17,493 nt of DNA from Candidatus Nanopelagicales bacterium (GCA_023257525.1 JALRCB010000011.1:1-17493), one strand, 5' to 3'. Counted from the first letter of the stretch, positions 6,508 to 15,033 are shown. Numbers and translations: made by a program. The notes: generated by a model not told the origin, from the letters alone.

Positions 6508-7947
6508 ATGTTCCAGAACAAAAGCCCACGTTATGAAATTCTTTCGCAGGATGCCATGGCAGTCCTGGATAAGGGTTGGCGACGCATTGTTTCCGAAATG
6601 GGTGTCGAGTTTATGCATGAGCGCGCCTTGGACCTGTTCCGAGCAGCTGGACAAAAAGTTGAAGGCAACAACGTTAAGTTCGATCCGGAATGGATTCTGG
6701 AACAGGTTGCCAAGGCACCAAGTGAATTCACGTTGCAGGCACGCAACCCAGAGAAGAACGTAATCATCGGCGGCGACAACATGGTTTTTGCTGGCGTTTA
6801 CGGTCCGCCGTTTGTGCGCGACTTGGGTGAGCGCCGTGATGGAACTCTTAATGACTTCCAGAATTTCACCAAGCTTGGTCACATGTTTGGCGATCTAGAT
6901 GTATCGAGCAGTGTTGTAGTTGAACCAAACGATGCCCACCTTGATACACGTCACATTGACATGATCTATAACTTGATGACACTCAGCGACAAGCCGTTTA
7001 TGGGCAATGTTGTGACCGGCCTTAACGCCAGAGACACAATCAAAATGTCTGAAATTATTTTCGGTTCTCGCGAAAGTATTGAAAAGACTCCAGCAATCAT
7101 TTCTCTAATTAACTGCAACTCCCCGCTTCGCTGGGATGATCGCATGTTGGAATCACTGTTTGAATACAGCGAAGCTGGTCAGCCTTGCGTACTAACCCCA
7201 TTCCTTTTGATGGGTGCTATGAGTCCAGTAACAATTCCGGCTTCCTTGGTTCAGCAAATTGCTGAAGCATTGAGCGGTATTGCTTTGGCGCAGCTGGTTC
7301 GTCCAGGTTGCCCTGTCGTATTTGGTTCATTCCTTTCAAACATTGACATGCAGTCCGGTTCCCCAATGTTTGGTACTCCAGAATCGGCAATGGGTCTGCT
7401 TTGCACTGGTCAGATTGCCCGCCACTTCAACTTGCCATTCCGTGGTGGTGGTGGACTAAATGCTGCCCAGACTGTTGATGCTCAAGCTGGTTACCAAACC
7501 CTGATGACGATGCATGCAACATTCCTTGCTGGTACCAACTTTGTTATGCACGCAGCTGGTTGGCTTGAAGGTGGCCTTGTAGCTTGTTACGAAAAGTTTG
7601 TAATGGATATTGAAATTCTTCAGGCTATGCAGGCTGAGTTCACTCCATTTGAAATCGATGAAGCATCTTTAGCATTCGAAGCGCACGAAGAATCTGGTCA
7701 TGGTGGTCACTTCCTGGGAACCCAGCACACTATGGAGCGATTCCGCGATTGCTTCTACCGACCATTCCTGTCGTCAGCAGATAACTTCGATCGCTGGTCA
7801 CGCAATGGTTCAAAGACCACAGATGTACGTGCAAACGAATTAGCACACAAGATGATCGACGAGTACGAACCTCCAGCAATGGATTCCGCAATCAAAGAAG
7901 AGCTTGACGAATGGGTCGACAAGCGCAAGAAGGAGTTACTAGCATGA
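6508..7947 (+). CDS. mtgB: MttB-superfamily quaternary amine:corrinoid methyltransferase without pyrrolysine (glycine betaine MtgB-like)
   Basis: 479 aa, close to the length of non-pyrrolysine MttB homologues such as MtgB. The reading frame is uninterrupted, with no in-frame TAG, so no pyrrolysine is needed. Family features include MVFAGVYGPPFV (92-103), a Gly-rich loop FRGGGGLNAAQTVDAQAGYQ (311-330), roughly where the pyrrolysine region falls in true trimethylamine methyltransferases, and C-terminal ESGHGGHFLGTQHT (395-408). The family moves a methyl group from a quaternary or tertiary amine to a Co(I) corrinoid protein. Linkage to a ProVWX transporter, betaine aldehyde dehydrogenase and a dimethylglycine dehydrogenase-like gene makes glycine betaine the favoured substrate; carnitine, proline betaine or another betaine is not excluded. 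AGGAG precedes the ATG; the stop overlaps fhs by 4 bp. Confidence 0.85.
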   Translation: MFQNKSPRYEILSQDAMAVLDKGWRRIVSEMGVEFMHERALDLFRAAGQKVEGNNVKFDPEWILEQVAKAPSEFTLQARNPEKNVIIGGDNMVFAGVYGPPFVRDLGERRDGTLNDFQNFTKLGHMFGDLDVSSSVVVEPNDAHLDTRHIDMIYNLMTLSDKPFMGNVVTGLNARDTIKMSEIIFGSRESIEKTPAIISLINCNSPLRWDDRMLESLFEYSEAGQPCVLTPFLLMGAMSPVTIPASLVQQIAEALSGIALAQLVRPGCPVVFGSFLSNIDMQSGSPMFGTPESAMGLLCTGQIARHFNLPFRGGGGLNAAQTVDAQAGYQTLMTMHATFLAGTNFVMHAAGWLEGGLVACYEKFVMDIEILQAMQAEFTPFEIDEASLAFEAHEESGHGGHFLGTQHTMERFRDCFYRPFLSSADNFDRWSRNGSKTTDVRANELAHKMIDEYEPPAMDSAIKEELDEWVDKRKKELLA

Positions 7948-9611
7948 AATCAGATATCGATATTGCTCGGGCAGCTACGACTGAACCTATTGTTTCGGTT
8001 GCAGCAAAAATCGGTATTCCAGCAGATGCAGTTCTGAATTATGGTCCAACAAAGGCCAAGATCAACATGGACTTCATCTCTTCGCTGAAATCAAAGCCAA
8101 ACGGCAAGCTAATCCTTGTTACTGCAATGACTCCTACACCTGCCGGTGAAGGCAAGACGACTACAACTGTTGGTCTTGGTGATGGCCTAAACGCAATTGG
8201 CAAAAAGGCCATTGTTTGTTTGCGTGAACCATCCCTTGGTCCATGCTTTGGCATGAAAGGTGGCGCTGCTGGTGGCGGATTTGCTCAGGTAGTTCCAATG
8301 GAAGACATTAACCTTCACTTCACTGGCGACTTTCATGCCATTGGAGCTGCACACAATCTGCTTTCAGCAATGCTTGATAACCACATTTACTGGGGTAATG
8401 AACTAGGCATTGACGTGCGTCGTATCGCTTGGAAGCGCGTTATCGATATGAACGATCGTGCCCTGCGTGAAATCACAGCAGCACTTGGTGGACCAGGAAA
8501 CGGTTACCCACGTGAAGCCGGATTTGATATCACGGTTGCAAGCGAAGTTATGGCAATTCTTTGTCTAGCAATGGATCTAGAAGATTTAGAGCGTCGCCTT
8601 GGAAACATTGTTGTTGGCTACACCCGGGACAAAGTTGCGATTACTGCAGCACAACTAAATGCAAATGGTGCAATGACGGTGCTTCTTAAAGATGCCTTGA
8701 TGCCAAACTTGGTTCAGACTCTTGAGAACAATCCGGCATTTGTACACGGTGGACCATTTGCAAACATTGCTCATGGTTGTAACACAGTATTGTCAACACA
8801 TACCGCACTAAAGCTTGGTGACTATGTAGTTACTGAAGCTGGCTTCGGAGCTGACCTTGGTGCTGAGAAATTCTTTGACATCAAATGTCGCAAGGCCGGT
8901 CTAGAACCAGCTGCGGCAGTAATCGTTGCCACAGTTCGTGCGCTCAAAATGCATGGCGGTGTTGCAAAGGATGATCTTGGTAAAGAAAATGTTTCAGCCG
9001 TTGAAGCTGGGCTTGCAAACCTTGGTCGTCACATCCGCAACGTTCAAAAGTTTGGTGTCCCAGTTGTAGTTGGCGTCAACAACTTCACAACTGATACCGA
9101 TGCTGAATTTGCTGCAGTGCAAAAGTACTGTGCCGAAATAGGCGTTGACGCTATTCGCTGTACTCACTGGGCCGAAGGCAGCAAGGGCACAACTGAGCTT
9201 GCGAAAAAAGTTGTAGAAATTGTTGAAGGAGGAACTGCATCTTTCAAGCCGCTCTACCCAGACACCATGTCGCTTTGGGACAAGGTCTCGACTATCGCAA
9301 CTGAAATCTATGATGCAGCAGAAGTAGTCGCTGACAAGAGCGTTAAGGATCAGTTCAAGGTCTTCGAAGATGCTGGTTACGGTCACTTCCCGATCTGTAT
9401 GGCCAAGACTCAGTACTCATTCTCAACAGATGCGGCAGCGAAAGGTGCACCATCTGGCCACACTGTTGCGATTCGGGAAATCCGCTTAAGTGCGGGTGCA
9501 GAGTTCATCGTGGTTGTAACTGGCGACATCATGACGATGCCTGGCCTGCCTAAGGTTCCCGCTGCAAATAGCATCAAGCTCGAAAATGGCGAAGTTGTAG
9601 GTTTGTTCTAA
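7944..9611 (+). CDS. fhs: Formate-tetrahydrofolate ligase (formyl-THF synthetase)
   Basis: 555 aa from ATG 7944, the standard length for this enzyme. A longer frame begins at 7911, but the internal ATG has AAGGAG 8 nt upstream and overlaps the methyltransferase stop as ATGA, so I use it. The nucleotide-binding loop TPTPAGEGKTTTT is at 63-75, followed by REPSLGPCFGMKGGAAGGG (94-112) and NLHFTGDFHAIGAAHNLL (123-140), all hallmarks of Fhs. The reaction is formate + ATP + THF to 10-formyl-THF; in a methyl-oxidising pathway it would run in reverse to give formate and ATP. Its fusion-tight coupling to the substrate methyltransferase argues for that catabolic role, with formate passed to the dehydrogenase encoded at the left edge. 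Confidence 0.96.
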   Translation: MKSDIDIARAATTEPIVSVAAKIGIPADAVLNYGPTKAKINMDFISSLKSKPNGKLILVTAMTPTPAGEGKTTTTVGLGDGLNAIGKKAIVCLREPSLGPCFGMKGGAAGGGFAQVVPMEDINLHFTGDFHAIGAAHNLLSAMLDNHIYWGNELGIDVRRIAWKRVIDMNDRALREITAALGGPGNGYPREAGFDITVASEVMAILCLAMDLEDLERRLGNIVVGYTRDKVAITAAQLNANGAMTVLLKDALMPNLVQTLENNPAFVHGGPFANIAHGCNTVLSTHTALKLGDYVVTEAGFGADLGAEKFFDIKCRKAGLEPAAAVIVATVRALKMHGGVAKDDLGKENVSAVEAGLANLGRHIRNVQKFGVPVVVGVNNFTTDTDAEFAAVQKYCAEIGVDAIRCTHWAEGSKGTTELAKKVVEIVEGGTASFKPLYPDTMSLWDKVSTIATEIYDAAEVVADKSVKDQFKVFEDAGYGHFPICMAKTQYSFSTDAAAKGAPSGHTVAIREIRLSAGAEFIVVVTGDIMTMPGLPKVPAANSIKLENGEVVGLF

Positions 9612-9627
9612 CAAGTTTGTAAAACGC

Positions 9628-9655
9628 CAGACAGGTGTTGCCCATGACGCATAAT
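9628..9655 (+). promoter_or_regulatory. Candidate promoter giving a leaderless iclR transcript
   Basis: CAGACA (9628-9633), a 16-bp spacer and CATAAT (9650-9655) form a plausible -35/-10 pair. Transcription would start about 8 nt downstream, at or next to the ATG at 9664. No Shine-Dalgarno sequence is visible before that ATG, which fits leaderless translation, common in actinobacteria. The -10 lies inside the palindrome described separately. Confidence 0.42.
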
Positions 9656-9674
9656 GTTGCGCCATGGGCAACAC
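9635..9674. promoter_or_regulatory. 40-bp interrupted palindrome overlapping the start codon of the second iclR gene, candidate autoregulatory operator
   Basis: Outer arms GTGTTGCCCATG (9635-9646) and CATGGGCAACAC (9663-9674) match perfectly over 12 bp. Inside them CGCA (9648-9651) pairs with TGCG (9658-9661), leaving one mismatched pair and a 6-nt centre. It overlaps the predicted -10 and the ATG at 9664. There is no T-tract, so it is not a terminator for fhs. It also contains TGTTGC-N13-TGTTGC-N7-GCAACA, shared with 16105-16142. Operator function for the IclR protein encoded here is inferred; an RNA hairpin masking the start codon is an alternative. Confidence 0.7.
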
Positions 9675-10443
9675 TCATTTGACGGAAAGTAGTTCCGTTC
9701 AATCTGTAGATCGAGCCTTAATGATCCTTGAGATATTGGCGCAACGCGGTGAATCTGGTGTTACTGAAATTGCGGCTGACCTTGGGGTTCATAAATCCAC
9801 AGCCTCACGCTTAATGACTGCACTGCTTAACCGTGGCTTAGTTGATCAAGTTTCCGACCGCGGTCGTTACCGATTAGGGCTTGGTTTAGTTCGCTTAGCT
9901 GGTTCTGTTACTAGTTCACTAGATGCAGTTTCAGGATCCCGAGCTGTCACCAAGGCCTTGGCTACTGAAGTCGGTGAAACTGTAAACATCGCAGTACTTG
10001 ATAACAACCGAGTTTTGTACGTTGATCAAGTCATCGGTCCCTCGATGGTGTCCATGCGAAGTTGGCTTGGACACAGCGTCCCAACCCATTGCACAGCCAG
10101 CGGCAAGGTCCTGACCGCCTGGCTTGATGAATCTGATCGAATCTCAGCTCGCCCAAGTTCTTGGAAAAAGTTGGCAGTCAACACAATCACTTCTGGTGAC
10201 GCTCTGGAGAAAGAACTTAAACGAGTGCGCGAACTTGGATACGCGGTGGCAAATCAGGAGATGGAGCCAGACTTTATGGCAGTCGCTGCGCCCATTAGAG
10301 ACGAGCACGGTGAAGTAACAGCGGCATTGGTTATTTCCGGTCCCGCAAGTCGTATCAAGCCTGAAGATTTTGAGTCATTAGGCCACATTGTGAAACAAAG
10401 TGCATCCAAGCTTTCGGGTAATCCGAACTTCTGGCGAGAGTAA
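9664..10443 (+). CDS. IclR-family transcriptional regulator, second copy, probable regulator of betaine/dimethylglycine genes
   Basis: 259 aa. Helix-turn-helix domain at about 13-75 (TEIAADLGVHKSTASRLMTA includes the recognition helix) and IclR effector domain from about 85, with GHSVPTHCTASGKVLTAW (136-153) and MAVAAPIRDEHG in the last third. It is distinct from the other IclR protein of the window; the two share only family-level motifs. It is followed after 11 bp by betaine aldehyde dehydrogenase and then the transporter, so it probably heads or is embedded in that unit. ATG 9664 is chosen because the coding signal (SVQSVDRALMILE) begins soon after; no ribosome site is visible. Autoregulation is suggested by the palindrome on its start codon. 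Confidence 0.92.
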   Translation: MGNTHLTESSSVQSVDRALMILEILAQRGESGVTEIAADLGVHKSTASRLMTALLNRGLVDQVSDRGRYRLGLGLVRLAGSVTSSLDAVSGSRAVTKALATEVGETVNIAVLDNNRVLYVDQVIGPSMVSMRSWLGHSVPTHCTASGKVLTAWLDESDRISARPSSWKKLAVNTITSGDALEKELKRVRELGYAVANQEMEPDFMAVAAPIRDEHGEVTAALVISGPASRIKPEDFESLGHIVKQSASKLSGNPNFWRE

Positions 10444-10454
10444 GGTTTTTACCT

Positions 10455-11960
10455 ATGAAATACGAAAAAGTGACTGAACTGTTTATCAACGGAAAACGTC
10501 AAGGCAGCTCGTCGGGAGAAATCCGAAATGTCTTGCATCCCGCTGATGGACATTTAGTTGCAACTTTTCATGAAGGTGGTGCAGCTGACACGGTCTCGGC
10601 TATCGACGCCGCGCGAAATACTTTTGATGGCACGCACTGGCCATCATTTAGTGGCGAACAACGTGGAAAGATTCTGGAACAAGTTGCCGAGATTCTGGAG
10701 CGCGACAAAGAACTATTCGCCCAAGCTGAATCAGAAGACACTGCCAAAAGAATTGTTGAAGCGCGCTACGACATTGATGACGTTATTTCTGTGTTCAGAT
10801 ACTTTGCCAAGTTGGCACCAAAGTCGCATGATCGAGAAGTTGATCCAGGTCGTGAAAACGTACGCAGCACTATGACATCTGAACCTATAGGTGTGGTTGC
10901 AATGATCACTCCTTGGAACTATCCCCTATTGCAGGCTTCTTGGAAGATGGCGCCAGCAATTGCTACTGGTTGCACGTTTGTAATTAAGCCAAGTGAACTT
11001 ACGCCAACAACAACTTCAATGATGATGGATGTGTTTACTGAAGCTGGTCTGCCAGCCGGAGTTGCAAACTTAGTGCTTGGTGCCGGAGCTGTTGCTGGTG
11101 GTCCACTAAGTACTCATCCTGGAGTGGACATGGTTTCATTCACTGGAAGTTTGGCAACTGGCAAGCGTCTCATGATTAATTCTGCAGAGACTGTAAAGCG
11201 CGTAGCGCTTGAACTCGGTGGCAAGAATCCAAACATTATCTTTGCTGATGCTGACTTAGATGCTGCGATCGACAACGCACTAACTGCTGTCTTCTTGCAC
11301 TCGGGCCAAGTATGTTCCGCAGGCGCACGACTATTGGTTGAAAAGAAGGTTCATAACCAAGTAGTTGATGAAATCGCACGTCGCGCAGAACTTATCCGAC
11401 TTGGTGGTGCACACGATGAAGATGCCGAAACTGGCGCACTAATCAGTGCGGCACATCGCGACAAAGTTGAGCGCTACGTGGCAGACGCGCTTGCCGAAGG
11501 CGCAGTGCTTCGTGCCGGAGGAAAGCGTCCAGAAGGATCGCAGTTTGCAAATGGCTTCTTCTATCGCCCAACCGTTTTGGACAACTGCACTACTGAGATG
11601 TCCTGTGTCCAAGATGAATCTTTCGGGCCAGTCTTGACCGTAGAAACTTTCGAAACTGAGGATGAAGCCATCAAACTTGGCAATGACACCATCTTTGGAC
11701 TAGCCGGAGCCGTATGGACAACTGATTCGGAAAAGGCGCAACGTATGGCACGACTCCTACGTCATGGAACAATTTGGATCAACGATTATCACCCATATGT
11801 TGCGCAAGCAGAATGGGGTGGCTTCAAGCAATCAGGCAACGGCCGCGAGCTTGGCGAAGCGGGGCTTGCAGAATATCTAGAGCACAAGCACATTTGGCAA
11901 AATCTAGCTCCAGCACCATCGGAGTGGTTCACACCAGCGAAAGGGCAAGTAAATGTCTAA
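10455..11960 (+). CDS. betB: Betaine aldehyde dehydrogenase-like NAD(P) aldehyde dehydrogenase
   Basis: 501 aa of the aldehyde dehydrogenase superfamily, full length. Visible active-site elements are TPWNYPL with Asn155, VIKPSE with the cofactor-binding Lys178, FTGS (229-232), LELGGK with general base Glu253, and GQVCSAG with nucleophile Cys287. The C-terminal WINDYHPYVAQAEWGGFKQSG segment resembles GbsA/BetB glycine betaine aldehyde dehydrogenases. The likely reaction is betaine aldehyde to glycine betaine, but trimethylaminobutyraldehyde or another amino aldehyde is possible. No choline dehydrogenase/oxidase gene is in the window to supply the substrate. Its end overlaps proV by 8 bp, which ties it to betaine uptake. 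TAAGG precedes the ATG by about 9 nt. Confidence 0.85.
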   Translation: MKYEKVTELFINGKRQGSSSGEIRNVLHPADGHLVATFHEGGAADTVSAIDAARNTFDGTHWPSFSGEQRGKILEQVAEILERDKELFAQAESEDTAKRIVEARYDIDDVISVFRYFAKLAPKSHDREVDPGRENVRSTMTSEPIGVVAMITPWNYPLLQASWKMAPAIATGCTFVIKPSELTPTTTSMMMDVFTEAGLPAGVANLVLGAGAVAGGPLSTHPGVDMVSFTGSLATGKRLMINSAETVKRVALELGGKNPNIIFADADLDAAIDNALTAVFLHSGQVCSAGARLLVEKKVHNQVVDEIARRAELIRLGGAHDEDAETGALISAAHRDKVERYVADALAEGAVLRAGGKRPEGSQFANGFFYRPTVLDNCTTEMSCVQDESFGPVLTVETFETEDEAIKLGNDTIFGLAGAVWTTDSEKAQRMARLLRHGTIWINDYHPYVAQAEWGGFKQSGNGRELGEAGLAEYLEHKHIWQNLAPAPSEWFTPAKGQVNV

Positions 11961-12987
11961 TAACTCGAGTGCGATCTCAGTTAATAATCTGTGGCAGGTC
12001 TTCGGTCCCAACCCAGAAAAGATTGTTGACAGCCCAGATGCCGCGTTGCCGCGTGCCGAACTGCGCGAGAAGACCGGTAATACTGCCGCAGTTCGCGACG
12101 TTTCATTTGATGTCGCTCCGGGTGAAGTCTTCGTAGTTATGGGTCTTTCGGGATCAGGTAAATCAACTCTGGTTCGCTGTTTAACCAGACTGATTGAACC
12201 AACTTCAGGAAGCGTCGTCTTAGACGGTGAAGACATCATGAAAGCAAATGACGCCCGACTCCGTGAATTGCGCCGCACTAAGTTTTCGATGGTGTTCCAG
12301 AACTTTGGTCTCTTGCCGCATCGCAAAGTAATTGACAACATTGCCTTTGCACTTGAAGTTAATGGTGTCAGCAAAGAAAAGCGTCATGCTCGTGCGAACG
12401 AAGTTATTGAACTTGTTGGACTTCAAGGTTTTGCCTACGCATATCCAGAACAACTCTCGGGCGGTATGCAGCAGCGCGTAGGTCTAGCTCGTGCACTAGC
12501 TGTAGATCCAGAGGTTATGTTCCTAGACGAACCATTCTCGGCACTTGATCCACTAATTCGCCGTGACATGCAGACTGAAGTTATTCGACTTCACGAAGAA
12601 CTTGGTAAGACCATGGTCTTCATTACCCATGACTTGTCTGAGGCCTTAAAGCTTGGTGATCGAATCGCAATTATGCGTGACGGTGCAGTTGTGCAAATGG
12701 GAACAGCCGAAGAACTCATCGCAAATCCAGCCGATGCATATGTTGAAGATTTCACTCGCGATGTTCCTAAGTCCCATGTTCTTACGGTTCGTACTATTGC
12801 CCGACCACTTGCGGATTCTGAAACTGCGACAGGACGCACAATTCCAGCAGACACAGTAATTCGTGATGCAACCGCAGCCGTCCTTGATGCAAACGGACCA
12901 GTCGGAGTTGTCGAAGGTGGAAACATAATTGGCTACATTAAATCGCGCGACATCTTGCAGGTTGTCGGAGGCGGTACTCACGCATGA
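11953..12987 (+). CDS. proV: Glycine betaine/proline ABC transporter ATP-binding protein, ProV/OpuAA-like
   Basis: 344 aa cytoplasmic ABC ATPase. Walker A GLSGSGKST (64-72), Q-loop Gln116, signature LSGGMQQR (168-175), Walker B VMFLDEP (188-194) and H-loop His226 are all intact. The roughly 35-residue insertion between NLWQVFG and SFDVAPGE is typical of ProV, as is the C-terminal regulatory part, which ends in one CBS-like stretch (GVVEGGNIIGYIKSRDILQVV). Only about one CBS unit is apparent, so osmotic gating by a CBS pair may be reduced. It overlaps the aldehyde dehydrogenase gene by 8 bp and the permease gene by 4 bp (ATGA). An AAGGGC site precedes the ATG. Confidence 0.93.
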   Translation: MSNNSSAISVNNLWQVFGPNPEKIVDSPDAALPRAELREKTGNTAAVRDVSFDVAPGEVFVVMGLSGSGKSTLVRCLTRLIEPTSGSVVLDGEDIMKANDARLRELRRTKFSMVFQNFGLLPHRKVIDNIAFALEVNGVSKEKRHARANEVIELVGLQGFAYAYPEQLSGGMQQRVGLARALAVDPEVMFLDEPFSALDPLIRRDMQTEVIRLHEELGKTMVFITHDLSEALKLGDRIAIMRDGAVVQMGTAEELIANPADAYVEDFTRDVPKSHVLTVRTIARPLADSETATGRTIPADTVIRDATAAVLDANGPVGVVEGGNIIGYIKSRDILQVVGGGTHA

Positions 12988-14963
12988 GCGTTAGGACTGA
13001 ACCAGCAATAAAGATTGCGCCTAAATCAATTAGGCGTAGTTGGATTCTTGGTGGCCTGTTAATCATTTGGGTTGCCGTTGCCCAAATCTTGCAAGGTAAG
13101 GCGACTTTGGAGCTAGCCGTTCCGGATAACTCAAAGTTCACTGCCTGGGCAGGTGAAGTTGCAGACTCAATTAGAGATAACCGAAATGATGGCCTTGCCT
13201 TTAAATACTTCTTTAATCCCATTCGAGAGTTTATTGATGGTTTCGTAAACATCATTCGAGAATTCATTGCAATTCCAAACGGTAGCTCGAGTATCCCCGT
13301 CCTTGGCTGGCTTGGTGTTATTTCATTAATTGGCTTTGTGGTTTTTGCAGTATCGAACGTCCGCATGGCTTTTGCTGCTATGGCTTTAACTTTTGCTTGC
13401 GGCGCCCTTGGTTTATGGACAGATTCCATGGATACCTTGGCCATGACTTTTGCTGCTGTGATCCTTTCACTAGCAATTGGAATTCCAGTTGGTATTTGGG
13501 CTGGCCTGTCGGATCGGGTGCTTAAAGTAGTGACGCCGATTCTCGACTTGGCGCAGATCTTGCCAACTTTGGTTTACTTGGCTCCCCTTGCTCTCGTCTT
13601 TTTGATTGGTCCTGCTTCGGCAACGATTGCAACTATGGTTTATAGCATTCCGATCGCAGTTCGCTTAACAGCATTTGGAATTCGTGGTGTGCCAACCAGT
13701 CCGGTTGAAGCTGGAACTTCAATGGGTACAACTAAGCGACAACTGTTACGTAAAGTTCAACTCCCAATGTCTTCACGCACAATCATTATGGGAATTAATC
13801 AAACGGTTATGGCAGCGCTTTCCTTTGTGGTTATTGCGGCACTTATTGGCGCACCTGGACTTGGTAAGCCAGTTATTGATGCTTTGATCATTCGAAATGT
13901 CGGCGATGGGTTTGTTGCTGGCATTGCAGTTGTCTTGATTGCCATCATGTTAGATCGCAGTACTTCTGCTGCGATCACGAAGAAGGAAACATTTGTTCCA
14001 CCGTCTGAAGCGGATCGAAAGCGCAGAAAACTTGCTCTCATAATTGCTGGCATCACAGCGATCGTTGGCATTGTGTTATCGCGTCAAATGGTTTGGGCGG
14101 CATTCTTCCCAAAGCAAATTGACATTAGCTCGCAAGTTGCAAATGTATCTGACTTTGCTGTGACTTGGGTGACTGAAAACCTCGAACTGTTAACTGCAGG
14201 CTTAAGTAAAGCAGTAACTGTTGGGGTACTGAATCCACTAGAAAGCATCCTTGCTAACTCACCTTGGTACTTAACAATTACCATGATCACTTTGATCTCA
14301 CTAATTCTTGGTGGGGTTAGATCAGCAATTGTTTCTGCAACCTTGTTGATTGCTGTTGTTGCAACGGGGCTTTGGTACGACACCATGATCACATTCACGC
14401 AAACCATTGTGGCCACAATGCTCACGATGATTGTTGGTGTAATTGTCGGCGTTTGGATAGGAAGGAGTGTTCGAGCTGAACGAGCCTTGCGGCCAATCCT
14501 GGATGCAGGTCAAACCCTGCCCGCTTTCGTGTACCTAATACCGATGCTCGGCTTCTTCGGTCCGTCCCGATTTACCGCGATCGCAACAGGAATCGTTTAT
14601 TCGATCCCAATTGTGGTGAAAATCGTGGGTCAGGGCATTCGAGAAGTGCCAGTAAACATGGTCGAAGCGGCTACATCCACAGGTTCCACCAAGTGGCAAC
14701 TTATAACGAAAGTACAACTTCCAGCCGCAAAGAAGTCCCTATTGCTGGCAACTAATCAAGGATTGATATTTGTACTAGCAGTTGTGGTCATCGGTGGCTT
14801 TGTAGGCGGTGGTGGCCTTGGCTACTTGGTGCTACTCGGATCCTCAAAGCCCGAACTTCAAGGAAAAGGCCTGGTCGCAGGCTTCTGTATCTTGTTGCTC
14901 GGCGTGATGATTGACCGAATCGCGCAGTACATGGTGGCCCGAAATTCGGCCCCTAAGCACTAG
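12984..14963 (+). CDS. proW: Fused double permease of glycine betaine ABC transporter (two ProW units in one chain)
   Basis: 659 aa membrane protein, about twice the size of a typical ProW/OpuAB. Two BPD_transp_1 domains lie in tandem, about 144-325 and 463-645. Each has an LW-x-D-[ST]M start, a PILD-x-[AG]Q-x-LP-x-[LF]VYL segment, an IVYSIP- or MVYSIP-type stretch, an EAA loop (VEAGTSMGTTKRQLLRKVQLP at 241-261; VEAATSTGSTKWQLITKVQLP at 560-580 by eye) and a final LDR/IDR. The repeats are offset by about 319 residues. A pseudo-heterodimeric pore would form from one polypeptide. N-terminal extra helices (about 19-35, 105-142) and a linker around residues 330-350 separate the parts. It overlaps proV by 4 bp. 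Confidence 0.9.
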   Translation: MSVRTEPAIKIAPKSIRRSWILGGLLIIWVAVAQILQGKATLELAVPDNSKFTAWAGEVADSIRDNRNDGLAFKYFFNPIREFIDGFVNIIREFIAIPNGSSSIPVLGWLGVISLIGFVVFAVSNVRMAFAAMALTFACGALGLWTDSMDTLAMTFAAVILSLAIGIPVGIWAGLSDRVLKVVTPILDLAQILPTLVYLAPLALVFLIGPASATIATMVYSIPIAVRLTAFGIRGVPTSPVEAGTSMGTTKRQLLRKVQLPMSSRTIIMGINQTVMAALSFVVIAALIGAPGLGKPVIDALIIRNVGDGFVAGIAVVLIAIMLDRSTSAAITKKETFVPPSEADRKRRKLALIIAGITAIVGIVLSRQMVWAAFFPKQIDISSQVANVSDFAVTWVTENLELLTAGLSKAVTVGVLNPLESILANSPWYLTITMITLISLILGGVRSAIVSATLLIAVVATGLWYDTMITFTQTIVATMLTMIVGVIVGVWIGRSVRAERALRPILDAGQTLPAFVYLIPMLGFFGPSRFTAIATGIVYSIPIVVKIVGQGIREVPVNMVEAATSTGSTKWQLITKVQLPAAKKSLLLATNQGLIFVLAVVVIGGFVGGGGLGYLVLLGSSKPELQGKGLVAGFCILLLGVMIDRIAQYMVARNSAPKH

Positions 14964-14966
14964 ATT

Positions 14967-14990
14967 TCAAACTAACAAACGTTGGTTTGA
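14967..14990 (+). other. RNA hairpin in the proW-proX gap
   Basis: TCAAACTAAC-AAAC-GTTGGTTTGA gives a 10-bp stem with one G-U pair and a 4-nt loop, starting 3 nt after the proW stop. There is no T-run, so it is not a standard terminator. A stem-loop just before the binding-protein gene often stabilises or raises that part of the message; that role is inferred. The rest of this 70-bp gap holds only the proX ribosome site. Confidence 0.5.
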
Positions 14991-15033
14991 GGGACTGTCG
15001 CAAGATGGTTCATTTCCTAGCGAGGAGATAAGA

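Noticed and set aside
7911..7943. Upstream in-frame start for formate-tetrahydrofolate ligase adding 11 residues
   Set aside because: The added residues lie inside the methyltransferase gene, and the ATG at 7944 has a strong AAGGAG site and matches the usual N-terminus and length.
6508..7947. Pyrrolysine-containing trimethylamine methyltransferase
   Set aside because: The frame is complete with no in-frame TAG, and no pyrrolysine synthesis genes are in the window, so this is the non-pyrrolysine branch.
9601..9663. Terminator between fhs and the second iclR gene
   Set aside because: The palindrome here has no T-tract and spans the next start codon. TTGTT-CT-AACAA at 9603-9614 has too small a loop for a terminator.
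9644..9682. A 12-codon open frame (ATG 9644 to TGA 9682) overlapping the second iclR start, as a possible leader peptide
   Set aside because: It is explained by the palindrome sequence and is too short to support as coding; only a weak ribosome-site-like AGGTG precedes it.
14911..15033. Longer N-terminus for the ProX-like protein (41 extra residues)
   Set aside because: It overlaps the permease gene and would bury the lipoprotein signal. The ATG at 15034 has GAGGAG and gives a normal signal peptide.
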